A stretch of DNA of 64,000 nucleotides from Cladopsammia gracilis (Eukaryota > Cnidaria > Anthozoa > Scleractinia > Dendrophylliidae), in NCBI GenBank assembly GCA_022457155.1, contig JAJGOT010000419.1, positions 165,001 through 229,000 on the forward strand, written 5' to 3'. The notes beneath the pieces are model-generated. The model saw nothing but the letters and a program-made list of their open reading frames with translations, searched no databases and was not told the DNA's origin. Made by a program: the position numbers and the translations under genes. Each line of letters begins with the position of its first letter. Position 1 is the stretch's first letter. Shown here piece after piece: positions 44,870 through 56,071 of this stretch.

Positions 44870-46301
44870 CATTTCCTATTTCCTGCTGAAATCTCACAGC
44901 CATCCAAAAGAAAAGGTAAATATATTACACATGAATGAAACTTTTAACTTCATTATAAATCTCTCCTACACTAGACACAACATGTTATCTCAGTCTCTTT
45001 CTGTTTTTTTTTTTTATTGTTCCTTTATTTTTGTACTGCAATTCCCTTCTGCACAGTTCATCATTGATCATACACTCCTTTTTGTGTCACACTCAACCAA
45101 AAAAGGGGAGGGGGGGGATGAACAATTGAACAATATTAACAAATTAAAAGTCAAAAAACAACAAATGAAAACAACTTACAACAACTGACCTTTTCCTATA
45201 TTTCTTTAATTTTGTATCCTTTTATTAACATGTAATTGTCATCAATTTCATTTAGATACTGAGGCAGGATTTATTCACTCTGTCTTACCGATAAAGAAGG
45301 CAAAGAATGGAACTGATTATTACACATTTGATTTGCAAACATCACCTTCAAAGTTCTCAAGAGTCATTGGCTTTGACCGCAAAACACACCAACAAGCCTT
45401 GCACCTTCAAAATGCTGGCACTCCAGCAAGACTGCTTAGTGCCAATGAAAAGGACAGCAAATTATTTGTAAACCAGTACACAACAGTAGCAAAAGCAAAC
45501 TCCAATGACATAACCTTTGAGAGTCAACAACCATCAACATCCAGTGACAATTCTGACTTGCCCAGTGTCACTGCAATCGATATCAAACTAAATCAGTTAC
45601 ACTCATTAACAAGAAACCAAAGAGTCAATGTCAAAGCAACAATCACATTGCGAAGCACTAAACCTAAAGAAGTCGCCAAAAGAAACGGAGAGAAAGGGCT
45701 CGTAAAGGAGGATTGCATCATTGAAGACAACACAGGACATGCAACACTTCATGTCTGGGATGAAATGATTCAAATGTGCAAGAACTCAAAAAGTTACGAA
45801 ATCAAACATTTAAGTGTAAAGAACTATTCAGGACACACTCACCTGGGTACTACAGTTACCACAACCATGAAAGAAATTACCATGAACATTGAAAACCTGA
45901 AAGGACCCGAGCTCCTCTCTGCAACAAAAAAGAAAGTAACCATTGAAGAATTCTTATTTACTGACAAGGTCAATGTTTTCATGGCATGCCAAATGCAATC
46001 ATGCAGAAAGAAAATGCCTTATTCCGTTGGCTCAACAACTTTTACATGCACCAGTTGTGGAACCTGCCAAAAAGTTAAACTAGCAAAGAAAGGTGCTACA
46101 GCACGGCTGTGTGCAGAAATAGAAGGAAACCAAACATGGCTCACTGTGTTCACTGATGAAATGGAAGCTTTACTTAAAAAGCTCGACTTGACCATCAATA
46201 CACCATCCGATCAGATAAAGGAAGCCCTACTCTCTTTGGAGAACATAACCTTAGTCATTGATCCTGTTTCCAATTTCATCTTGGAAGTAATAGAACAGTA
46301 G
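44870..46301 (+). CDS. RPA70-like single-stranded DNA-binding protein, 3' exons
   Basis: Exon 44870-44915 (after TATCAACAG; donor AAG|GTAAAT) reads FLFPAEISQPSKRK. The next exon, 45256-46301, follows TTTCATTTAG and joins in frame. It starts TEAGFIHSVLPIKKAKNG. In the big exon, counting from codon 45333, residues about 85-185 form an OB-fold-like segment (TLRSTKPKEVAKRNGEKG, GHATLHVWDEM). Residues 219-242 carry C-x4-C and C-x2-C (CQMQSC, CTSC) spaced almost as in the zinc ribbon of RPA70 DBD-C. The frame is intact to TAG 46299-46301. RPA coats single-stranded DNA in replication and repair. Similar short RPA-like proteins are carried by some Helitrons, so a transposon origin is possible. Upstream exons are not resolved. 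Confidence 0.7.
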
Positions 46302-46436
46302 AACGTTCTCATCACTTGCCAAATGAACATTGAATACCTCAATGGGACTAAGGTTCTCCAGACAGTAACTATTCAGAACTCCAAAAAGAATTCTCAAACG
46401 CCAAAACTCAGATACCATAAGCATAAACTCTTGTAC

Positions 46437-46602
46437 GAAATGTACACTTATTCAGAAATATCCTGTTATTGATCTTCAAAAGGACCACTCGAATGTTCTA
46501 TTGTTGTTTTTATTTGTAAGAAATGTACACTTATTCAGGAATATCCTGTTGTTGATGTTCAAAAGGACCACTCGAATGTTCTATTGTTGATTTTATTGTT
46601 CT
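46437..46602 (+). repeat. 83-bp direct duplication
   Basis: GAAATGTACACTTATTCAG... at 46437 recurs at 46520 with a few differences. A partial third copy (CCACTCGAACGTTCTATTG) lies near 47164. Confidence 0.8.
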
Positions 46603-46860
46603 ACCTATACGTACATACTCCATGTCATCTTTTTCTGAGCAATTCAGGATGACACATTTAAGAGTGATTTTCTATCGAGTGTCATAAATCTAAAACCAAA
46701 CTAATTCAACCAATCACAACAAACTTTAACCACACACTGAACCCAAAAGAAATCAAAACAACTACAGTACATCTAACCGAATTAAGCATCAGAAAACACG
46801 TTCAAACGAGTCGCAATTCATTTTACTACTTATACCTTACAAAACTGCCAACACCACTTT

Positions 46861-47101
46861 TTAAAGGGACACTCACCGGGGTGAATGCGCTACAAATATA
46901 AACTTAACATTCTGCCATAATTTTTCAAGTAGAACTGTCAATTTCAAAATGCTGCAGCAGCCACTGTGAAAAACCGATAAACTGGGACGGAAAACGATAT
47001 TTGGTACGGAATTCACAGTTCAACTTTAAAAAATCTGGCAGTGTTTTTAAACTTTCGATTTAAGAAACTGGCACATGCGCCCTCGTGGCAGTGTCCCTTA
47101 A
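46861..47101. mobile_element. 241-bp MITE with TTAA-type ends
   Basis: TTAAAGGGACACT at the left and AGTGTCCCTTAA at the right are inverted repeats with one inserted A. TTAA at both edges suggests a piggyBac- or Kolobok-type insertion. Confidence 0.65.
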
Positions 47102-48129
47102 ATCAAACACAACGTGTACTAATGCAAAATTAACTACTTTTCAACACTACACTCGAATGAAAACCACTCGAACGTTCTATTGCTGTTTTTAATTATTCAG
47201 GAATTTCCTGTTAATGTTTAAAGACAATTCGTACATATTCAGCAGCCTATGTATCCAATGTGCATGCAATGTTGTTCTGAAAAATAATTGTTAGAATATG
47301 ATACCATTGTTTCAAATAAATTTTATTGTGTTCTCCACCTACTACCCCATTCTCTCTTCCAATACAGTTCAATTCACAATTGTTCACCATACTTTTCTAC
47401 AAGTTACCAACCTTGATTTTATCACCGCCTCTACACAACAACTCAACATGTAACACTATACTTAAATAAATAAACATTCTTCCCTTTTTTTAACAAAACA
47501 ACTCTTTACAAACAACACTACGAAGTAACAATTACCTTGCAGTTCTCTAACCTTTTCTCAAAATCAACACAAAACTGTTATTACAACCATTACTCGCCCG
47601 CACTTTTTAACCGAAGGTTACCACTAGTTTTACAAAAATATATCAAACCGTGTCTGTGAAAACATAAGCTTACCGCAATATTGCATTGCATGTTAGCCTT
47701 TGATTAGACATAATTTTAAGCTTAATTTTCTCCGTAAAAGCACTCAAAACGCTCGGGAATCAATGCTGCAATGAGTTCAAGGCGCCACGAGTTCAAGCTT
47801 TGTACAGCTTCTTATTTCATTTCATATTACCATTCAAACATTCCAGTATCTATTGATATTGGCTTCATTCAGCATTTCCACAGGATGAGCTAGTTTGCTG
47901 GTAAAAGGAAGGACAGTTCTGTGTATTACGTTACATTACATTACATTTCCATTCACTTCAAAAGTTTCAGTCAAAGACTACTAAAGACAGTTTTCCATCG
48001 GCGTATGTAAAGTACTTTTGACGCATAATTTGCGAACACTCAAGATTGACTTGTGATGTCCTTTGTTTTCCTTGATATAAACTTACGCTTAAGCCGCGCG
48101 TTGACGGTGGAAAGAGTGATTTGTCTTTA

Positions 48130-48194
48130 CAAACCTTTCGCAAGCCCTCGAAAACCCTTTGCAAACTCTTCGTAAACCCTTCACAAACCCTTTG
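48130..48194 (+). repeat. 11-bp minisatellite, six units
   Basis: CAAACCTTTCG-like units at 48130, 48141, 48152, 48162, 48173 and 48184 (one unit is 10 bp). Confidence 0.75.
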
Positions 48195-49189
48195 TTAACA
48201 CGGTTAATCGCGGAATACCCCTAAACTCCTGACCACTTCATTTACATGTGTCGGAATGCTTTGTGGAACGAAGCAAAGCACGATACGCACGAGATGCAAA
48301 TAATTCCGCAGTTTATAATTAGCCTCGGCCAGGAGTAAATGTTAATGAAGCTTAAATTGTTTATAAAATTATTGTTTAGAAGGACTAATTAGAAACGCTG
48401 AAGTCTTACCTAAACGGTTTTAATACTGACGTTGCTTTGCTCAGCATTAGCTTGGTGTGGCAGTTACTTCAGCACCCGCCAGCGCAGAGTCTAGATATTG
48501 TTACAACCAAGTTAGCCACGTTTTCTTCTTCATGATGGAAAACCTTCGGCAGATCACGTGGATTCAAGGCTCCCAGCTCATTGGTTGAGAGCGCCGAGTT
48601 GAGTCCAGTCTCTGCAGCTAACGAGGGTCTGGCGGCTCTGGGGAGGAGAGTCGTATCAAATTTCACGTGCAAGGGTGGGGCGGATCCAAGGGTCTGCACC
48701 GGCTGCAGTGAAATTTTCGCCCGTCGGAAAGGACCGCATTGACATTGAGAAGTTTGGACTTTATTAAGGTTGAAAATTTTGCCCAGTATAGATATTTTTT
48801 AACTAAAATCTGCAAAGGACCGCAAACGATAATGCTGTAAACGATACGTAGGATCTGCGAAAGACCTAATAAGCCAAAAAATGAACAAACATAAACGACA
48901 AACTGCAAGGCTGAATGGTGAGATTCCGGCAAGGATTTTTTTTTGGTTCTAGTTTTGGCCCAAAAATTTTTTGGTTGTTAAATTTTGGCTTCACCACCAA
49001 GAATAGAAAAAAAGCACCAGGCTAAGTCAATTTTGTTATTCATATCCGTTTGAAATTAACCCCCAAAAGGTATCAGGAACCTGTTTTGTGGATGTAGCTC
49101 GCATTGATCTTTTCCCCTAACTGGCCCTAAGGGGAACTAATTCTTATTCTCTTATTCTCTCCGTAAACACCAAAGTTTAAAATAATAAT
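48195..49189. other. no supported gene; fragment of the 54.3-kb element family
   Basis: A minus-strand frame 48469-48699 is unassigned. Around 49060-49140 the phrases AAAAGGTATCAGGAACCTG and GATGTAGCTCGC parallel 54330-54385, so this is a partial copy of that element. Confidence 0.4.
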
Positions 49190-50008
49190 AAATAAATATA
49201 TAAAACTTTATTTCTGTGTTAAGATAAAATATAGCAGTTACCCACTAAGTAAGGACACCTATCTGAACTATCTAAATAATTATACGAGCTAAATTACATT
49301 AGTAAATGATAAATAAGTAGGGTTTTGTACAAAACTCTATAACATAAAATCTTATAAAATATCAATTCAAATGTAAAATATGTGTACAAACTAAGAATTA
49401 ACAATTTAATTACACAGGACACAACTTTTACAATCGTACGTAATAAGGCTAGTTAGAACTTTTTTTCTGATTAGATTCTTAAAAACTTCAAGAGTAAGTA
49501 GTTCCCTTGCCTTTGCATCTAACTTGGACCAGAGTACTGGTCCGAGATATCTTACAGAGTGTTTACTAAAACGCGCGGTATTAACCCTAGGAATTACAAA
49601 TTCTTTAGTTCTTAAATTATACCTGGTAGTGTTATAAGAAAATAATCTACTTATGTAATCTGGGCACAAGTCCCTTTTAACCTTGAACATAAGTATTGCT
49701 ATATCTTGCAATCTTCTATTCTGCAAAGTAGGTAATTTGGCCCATCTCAGGAGTGTCTCATATGTTGAATTGCCATCACAAAAAATGGCCCTGAGGCCCC
49801 TCTCCTGGACCCTCTCAAGTTTTCTATTGTCAATAGCCTTACAAAAATTCTATACTGTGCTACAATATGTTAAATACGGGAGAATAGCAGCCTTATAAAG
49901 TTGCAACTTGGCTCTTGTGGGTATTAAATTCCTTAGCCTACTGATAACCCCTACCCAATGGCTGGTTTTCTTCTGAAACGTGTTTTCTATTGAAGAAATT
50001 GAAACGAC
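49190..50008 (-). mobile_element. LINE (non-LTR retrotransposon) 3' portion, minus strand
   Basis: The minus strand encodes the end of a LINE reverse transcriptase ORF. Upstream, near 49930-49840, it reads LIPTRAKLQLYKAAILPYLT. At 49406-49726 an open frame includes LFSYNTTRYNLRTKEF and ARFSKHSVRYLGPVLWSKL. The plus-strand left edge has the AATAATAATAAATAAA tail. It is 5'-truncated near 50008. The same family is at 20253-20606. Confidence 0.8.
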
Positions 50009-50039
50009 GCCATCATCTTAGGAAGCCGTGGATCAGTTT

Positions 50040-52560
50040 AAAGGTCTTCTCAAATCAATCAATAAGAAAAAAAATTATACAAGCAGTATCTCTCTATATC
50101 TAACCCTTCTCCTCAAAAGGAAGTGGCATATAAAGCGTTTAAGAACAAATTAAACCACTCCTTGAGAATCGCGAAACGCTTACACTACGACAGGAAACTA
50201 AGCGAATCAAAATCTAACCTGAGAGCTAGAAATCAAGACAAAAACCTAAAGTCAAGGACAAAAGTTCTTGGGACAAATGTTACAAAGTCCTCCTATTAAC
50301 TAGTAATTTAGTGTGACTGACCAATGAAGCCATGTTTTTCGTTTAAAGCCCATCTTACCAATCCCACCCCTCCCTCCGAGACAATGTTGAAATTCACGAA
50401 TCATTTTTATTAAGGTAATTCCCTGGAAAAAGAATCTGTCATAGATTTGTAATGAAACTTGGCACAAATATTGAACATGTCATGAAAGTTCCAAAATTGC
50501 AACAAAAATGAGGGGTCACCGTGCTCGTTTTAGTGGTATACTGCTGACGAATACAGTGTTTAAAGGCATTTTCAGGCAATAACCGCGTGAAGCTTATATG
50601 CTCAATATTTCCACTGCATATTGATATTTCGCGTATAAGTTGACTTTATGCATATGTATAATCGTCTGTATCATAGAAAACGTGTCCAAAAAGCTTCAAA
50701 TTTACTGAACACTCGAACAGTAGACGGTTGCTTGGTGTGCGGTCCTCTACCCAAAATGGCTTTCTTCGTAGGATTTCTATAAACTGTGCAAAATCTGATC
50801 ATAGATTTTTGCTCACTTTTTAAATTTGCGTTGGGAACACTGTCCTGATTGAATTTATGCAGTATAAAATGGGGGTCACCGTGCTCGATTTTGCGCTAGC
50901 GCTCACCAAGTCCTTTTGTATCGTGGGAAAGGCCGGCTTTCCTCACAAAAGCCGCCATTTTTTTCAATCTGATGTCGCAATGTTTATGCGCAGTAGGGAT
51001 GCGCAGTGCAAAACCAGGGAATCACCTTAAACGGGCTCAACATTGCAAGGGGGTAGGGGTCGGGAAACGGACACTTATGGTTTGCGCGTGGGGAAACATC
51101 GTAAATGCAAATTCGTCCCAACCCTTTTGTCCTTGATTGTAGCTCTGTATTTAGGGTTGATGACCAAACAATCTCTGACCCTGTGGAGATTCGAATCGAT
51201 TCTGTCAGTATTTCAGCAACTTAACATTGGGCCAAACCTTGCCAGACAACTACAGTCTGTTTTTTTCTTATAAGACCTTTCTGTCTGGTAGTTTCCCGCA
51301 ATCACTATTCCTAAAATGGTAACTGAAGAAGAGATCACAGAGATTGCCGGAATAAGCTCCCAGCCGGTAAATCGACAGACTATGACAAAATTCCTGTCCA
51401 TTATAAAACGATCAATAAACTTTATTTCTGCTCCACTAACGCACATTGTTAATTTGTCCATTACTCATGGATCGGTCCGAACGAAATGAAAATTGCTTGT
51501 ATGGTACCTGTATTTAAATCAGATGAAAAAGATCTACACAATTACAGACCTATTTCGGTTTTACCTTGCTTCTCAAAGTTCTTAGAGCGAATCGTGTACA
51601 ACCACATCTTAGATTACCTTGATAACTTCCATGTACTAAGTGACAACCAATATGGCTTTAGAAAAAAATCGCTCCTGTATCCTTGCCCTAGTTGATTTGT
51701 ACGATAAAGTTTCCTCTGTGTTTGACCGTAAAGAGCACGCAATTGGAGTATTTCTAGATCTCTCGAAAGCGTTTGACACGGTAAACCATTGCATTCTTTT
51801 GGACAAACTTGAACATTATGGGATTCGCGGTCTGGTATTAGATTTGATTAAAAATTACTTTTCTGAGTGGTCAAAGTTTGTCGAGTTTAACAACTCGTAC
51901 AGATCTGCCTCCCACAAGATTTCCTGTGGAGTGCTTCAAGGCTCAATTCTCGGTCCTTTATTTTTCATCTTGTACGTTAATGATTTGAACAATGCTTCTC
52001 ACGGAGCTTGAAGCGATATTGTTTGCCGTTGATGCGAACTTATTCATCTCTCACAGTGACCCTGTTTACTTAATAAATACATTAAACAGAGAATTGAACC
52101 AATTATCAACTTGGTTTGCAGCTAACAGGCTTTCTCTAAACATACCCCGGACTAATTTTATGGTTTTTAAGCCTTGGCAGAAAAAGCAGTGCTTCGATTT
52201 CCAAGTTGTCATTAACGAAGGGCCTAATGCTCGCGTGTCTGAAACTATGCTTCTGGGTGTCCTCCTAGATGATAATCTAACTTGGAAATCTCATATCACG
52301 TAGCTGGCAAAATCTCCAAGTCCATAGGTGTCATCCATAAATCTCCGTTCTTCCTATCCACTCACTCTCTTAGTACCCTGTATAATTCAATGATCCTTCC
52401 ATACCTATATTATTGTAACTTAGTTTGGGGTTCCACCTATAAAACTAATCTTCAAAGAATAGTTCTTGTACAGATGCGCGCGTTACGAATATTGGACAAC
52501 TCTAGGCATGATGCTCATACTGATCCTATTTTTAAGGAACAAAAGGTTCAAACATGACGA
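50040..52560 (+). pseudogene. LINE reverse transcriptase, plus strand, broken and split by a TTAA element
   Basis: A linker region is seen near 50110-50215 (KEVAYKAFKNKLNHSLRIAK). It is interrupted by the element at 50414-51026. RT resumes near 51160: IGPNLARQL, then ACMVPVFKSDEKDLHNYRPI at 51486, VFLDLSKAFDTVNHCILLDK (motif A) near 51750, GVLQGSILGPLFFILYVNDL (motif B) near 51930 and LFAVDANLF near 52020. That last motif C is normally FADD, so one catalytic aspartate is lost. The thumb region (LPYLYYCNLVWG) ends near 52557. Frameshifts lie near 51662-51668 (A-run) and 51995, and a TAG near 52302. It is of the Jockey/CR1/L2-like group. Confidence 0.85.
50414..51026. mobile_element. 613-bp TTAA-flanked non-autonomous element
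   Basis: TTAA at 50410-50413 and 51027-51030 flank terminal inverted repeats GGTAATTCCCTGG and CCAGGGAATCACC (one mismatch). GTCACCGTGCTCG occurs twice inside (50515 and 50875). TTAA targets point to piggyBac or Kolobok type. It sits inside the LINE at 50040-52560 and so is younger than it. Confidence 0.9.
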
Positions 52561-53018
52561 AACCTTCAAAGGAATGTAGTTTTATGGTACATGAATAATA
52601 TATGGCAAAAATATTGTTTCAATTTGTCAGGAAAACGCTGGCATCGACGAATTAACAGAAAGTAAAGCGAATTTTTAAATTTTTGATGGAAAATATTCAA
52701 CCCAGTTTTATCCGAAAACGCTCTCATAGAATTTTTTCAAACTTTGCAGTCTTGAAGACTTACATCTAGACTATAAGCGGCATACAGTCGTTTTAAACGT
52801 TTAGGTCTAGATGTTGAGAAAATTACTAATATGGAAAAAACCATGACATCATCATCATTATGGTAACACCGATGTCAATCAAATCTACTTTTTTGGAAAG
52901 TTCTTTTCATCTCTAGCATATGTATGAAGCAGCTTGCGTACCGAGCTCAGACAGTGGAGTATCAGCTGTTCAAAGTTGGGATGTTGTGTCGTCAAAAAAT
53001 GCGGCAGTCGAGCCACCT
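52561..53018. other. non-coding
   Basis: Nothing recognisable beyond the decayed LINE tail. Confidence 0.4.
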
Positions 53019-53034
53019 TAACGGGGTGTCCGTA

Positions 53035-53300
53035 TTAAAGGTGGATAGTGCTATCCACCGAATAAATCACTATTCCGTGGACAACTCAATTGGTTTTTCT
53101 AATGCTTATCCGATGGATACTGATTTATCAGGCCCCGGTTGTTCAAAAGGTGGATAGCGCTATCCAGCGGATAAACGTGTACAAAACCAATTGCGTTATC
53201 CACTGGATAGAGATTTATCCACTGGATAGCGCTATCCACCTTTTGAACAACTGAGGCCTGGTGGATAGCGCTATCCACCTTTCGAACATCCGGGACCTGG
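53035..53300. mobile_element. fold-back MITE family, outer copy with another copy inserted in it
   Basis: The outer copy starts GGTGGATAGTGCTATCCACC near 53039 and ends GGTGGATAGCGCTATCCACC, TTTCGAACATCCGGGACC near 53300. It is interrupted at about 53130 by a second, better preserved copy that ends near 53259. Confidence 0.75.
53130..53259. mobile_element. 130-bp fold-back MITE, inner copy
   Basis: The terminal arms AGGCCCCGGTTGTTCAAAAG and CTTTTGAACAACTGAGGCCT are near-perfect inverted repeats. Each arm carries the 16-bp palindrome GGATAGCGCTATCC. No coding capacity. Confidence 0.9.
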
Positions 53301-54200
53301 TTCTTATGAATGACGTAATTCAAGCGTTCTATTGTTCTAACGGAAAATTGCATAAATTATCACATCTAACCCCACCAAGACACTAAATAATAATGACTAG
53401 ACAAAAGCATATGTTTAGTTATATGTTAAGTATAGCTTACGCATTCAAGAAAATTTTAACCCTTACAATAAGCCAAATTGTCCGTATTAACGAGGTCAAC
53501 TTTGTATAAGATGGTTTTAGTCTGGACGGGAAAACACGGGCGGGAAAAACTGTCCGTTGTCCTATTATTAACGGGGGTCCGTATTAAAAGGGCAAATTTT
53601 ACGAAAAAATGTATGGGATTTCGGCCGGTACTAAGAAAACTGTCCGTAATAATGAGGTGTCCATATAAAGCGGCTGTCCGAAACCCGGATTGGACTGTAC
53701 CCTCAAAGATATTTGGCTATTGGGGGAACGAACACTGTTTCCACTGAAGAAGGTGCGCAAGCTCTCGTGAACATCACCAGATGGAACTACTGAAAACCAA
53801 TTCAAATTGGCCATGTGACCATCTCAAAAAGAAGGGAAAGGTCTCTGTGTGATACAAGAGTAATGAGGAGAGCAGAGTCCAGAGTATGTGTTTTGATCAC
53901 CATCTTGTTGTTCGGCCAAGATGAAATGAAATTGGCTACAAATCAGAAGCCCAAGAGTGCAAGAGTGCAAGTTCTGTATCTCTAAACTAACGGGAAAGAG
54001 ACACGAGAGATCATTTTGTGCTGGCACTTTCCAACAAGTACGATGTTCTGCTCAAGGACCCAGACATTGGACAGGACAGCGACATTGAAGGCGAACGGAG
54101 AAAGTGCCAGAAAGTTGAAGTATCTTCGGGTCACAATTCATCTAAAGCTACTTATTAGTTTTCATTTGAATGGTCATACTTTTAAGGATTCCGTCTATAG
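53301..54200. repeat. GTCCGTATTAA-type repeat region and unassigned sequence
   Basis: Phrases such as TGTCCGTATTAACGAGGT (53480), GGGGGTCCGTATTAAAAG (53573), CTGTCCGTAATAATGAGGTG (53640) and GTCCATATAAAGCGG show an irregular repeat between 53480 and 53700. A matching piece at 53020 precedes the fold-back element. No gene is seen from 53700 to 54200. Confidence 0.6.
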
Positions 54201-54201
54201 C

Positions 54202-54615
54202 ATAATAAACAGCACCACAGGATCACACAGTACACAGACTCAGCCGAGTTAGATCCACCTTGTACAGCCGAGGGGGTGGCTCCCATATAAAAATGACGGA
54301 GTTGCTCGTCCGAAATTTTCGAAAGACACCCTAAAAGGTATCAGAATCTTGTTTGATGGGCGTGGCTCAAATGGATTTTTACCCCTACGAAGTACCAATT
54401 CTAAAAGTTCCTGTCGGCTCAATACCCTAAAAGGTACTGCAATAATTCTAAACGGTGGTCATTTTAGATTTCAGCACCCTAAGCGGTACCAATCTACAAA
54501 TTTTGACCCCTAAAAGGAACGACGAGCACTCCACAGGAACCCCGTCATTTTTATATGGGAATGCCCCAGTCCCCCCGGGACAGTATAATAAACAGCACCA
54601 CAGGAAAATAAACTT
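54202..54615. mobile_element. terminal-inverted-repeat element within a 21-bp direct repeat
   Basis: CCCATATAAAAATGACGG (54282-54299) and CCGTCATTTTTATATGGG (54542-54559) are perfect inverted repeats. Inside, CCCTAAAAGGTA-like units recur at 54332, 54433 and 54480. ATAATAAACAGCACCACAGG stands at 54202 and again at 54595, outside the element. The left one is separated from the element by about 50 bp. Confidence 0.7.
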
Positions 54616-55860
54616 TAGGATTTCATTCACAGACACTTAAAAGCATTGTTGGTTAAAAGTCCCGAAGATATTTCGATCCTGAGAAATATATTTTCTAGTT
54701 TGTTTCTATCTTATCCGGACGGTTCCCAGTCAGGAGTACCCATACGAATTGTTTCGCCAAACAGCTGTTCGGAATGCTAGCATACCACTTTCAGATTTTC
54801 GGATTACAATTAGATGGAAAGTTTATTTCTTGTAAATGTAAACTAATGTTCTCGGACCCGATAAAAATGTAATAAAGCCTGGCTTGCTAAACGATTGGTA
54901 CTAAGAGTCTTCTTTATTGGGGACTTTAGTCAATGACAGTTAATGTGACAGCAGGTTACAAGGTCGCAAGATTTGTCGACTGACTGCAAGCTGAAACGAA
55001 ACTATCTATATACTACAATTGTAGACATGTCGAGAGAGCCAAAAGGCTATAAACCATTGGGACAAAACAGTTAATCAGACAAACCCAAACATACCAACCG
55101 GACTGAAAAAGACCAAATAAAAACTACAATGGAAATTACTGAATTGTAAATGTCGATATTCGCTCTGACATCCGCTCTCGGGTAGGTATTGGCCAAGGTT
55201 GAATTGAACAACCCAAACATGTCCACCGTGGGAACTATTGTTAAATGCCTTAACCACTTAGACAGTCGAGAATAACAACTGAATACTTAAGAAAGATACG
55301 TGTGGCCTAACCTTGACTAGCCTTATCCTTTTGATCACAAGATCAGTATATGAGAAGCAAATCAATCAAACGACAAGACGATAGCTGTTACTGAACGTCA
55401 GCAAACTTAGTGATTAGGTAAAAAGCTGAAACAAGAGACTCTTGGCTGAAATTAATCAGACGCCATTTTTGGCTTCTAAACAAAAAACTACGCCTAATGT
55501 TTTCGACAGGGTGAAAAATACTATTTTTGGTTCCTTCAAAGTCCCTCACTTGAAAAATTCTTGGAAATCATACTTGAGCTAGCTTTTTCGGTAGTTTCTT
55601 GGTGTTGCAGATGGTGTGATCACCAAATGACGTAAAACAAACGATTCAAAAGACACTGAACAATACCCACACCACAACACAAAAGCTAACCAACAATGGC
55701 TTCCGCAACACCAAGAAACACCCACTTTTTCGGAAGAAAGGACTTTGTCCCTAACACTTTCGAAAATCGAAAATTAGTAGCTCATACAAATATCCCTTTC
55801 AATGACATTTTAATGAATGGATTTAAAAATCATTAAACGCAACATAAACATGACTTTTTA

Positions 55861-55862
<2 letters not shown>
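54616..55862. other. intergenic
   Basis: No gene is supported. AATAAAG near 54871 is a lone polyadenylation-like signal. Confidence 0.4.

Positions 55863-55910
<48 letters not shown>
55863..55910. repeat. (GTA)n microsatellite
   Basis: About sixteen GTA units directly precede a fold-back element. Confidence 0.95.
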
Positions 55911-55915
55911 ATTTT

Positions 55916-56071
55916 AGCCTGCGAGCAGGCTCTACTCTTTGGGTTTCGCGCGTGAGCGCTATGCGAGCGGCGAAGCTGCGAATTCCTCGCCCCATTCTTC
56001 TCGCCGGCTTCGCCGGCTCGCCGCCAAGATACTCGCGCGATACCCCAAACAAGTGAGCCTGATCGCAGGCT
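55916..56071. mobile_element. 156-bp fold-back MITE
   Basis: The ends AGCCTGCGAGCAGGCTC and GAGCCTGATCGCAGGCT are inverted repeats. GCCGGCTTCGCCGGC forms the inner hairpin. It is GC-rich against AT-rich surroundings. Confidence 0.85.

Larger units (their letters stand above)
46302..48129. other. intergenic with small repeats
   Basis: It holds the 83-bp duplication (46437-46602) and the 241-bp TTAA element (46861-47101). ATAAATTTTATTG near 47314 could serve polyadenylation. No gene is seen. Confidence 0.45.

Noticed and set aside
55858..56052. 64-codon minus-strand frame ending in a leucine run
   Set aside because: The leucines come from the GTA microsatellite and the rest from a fold-back element.
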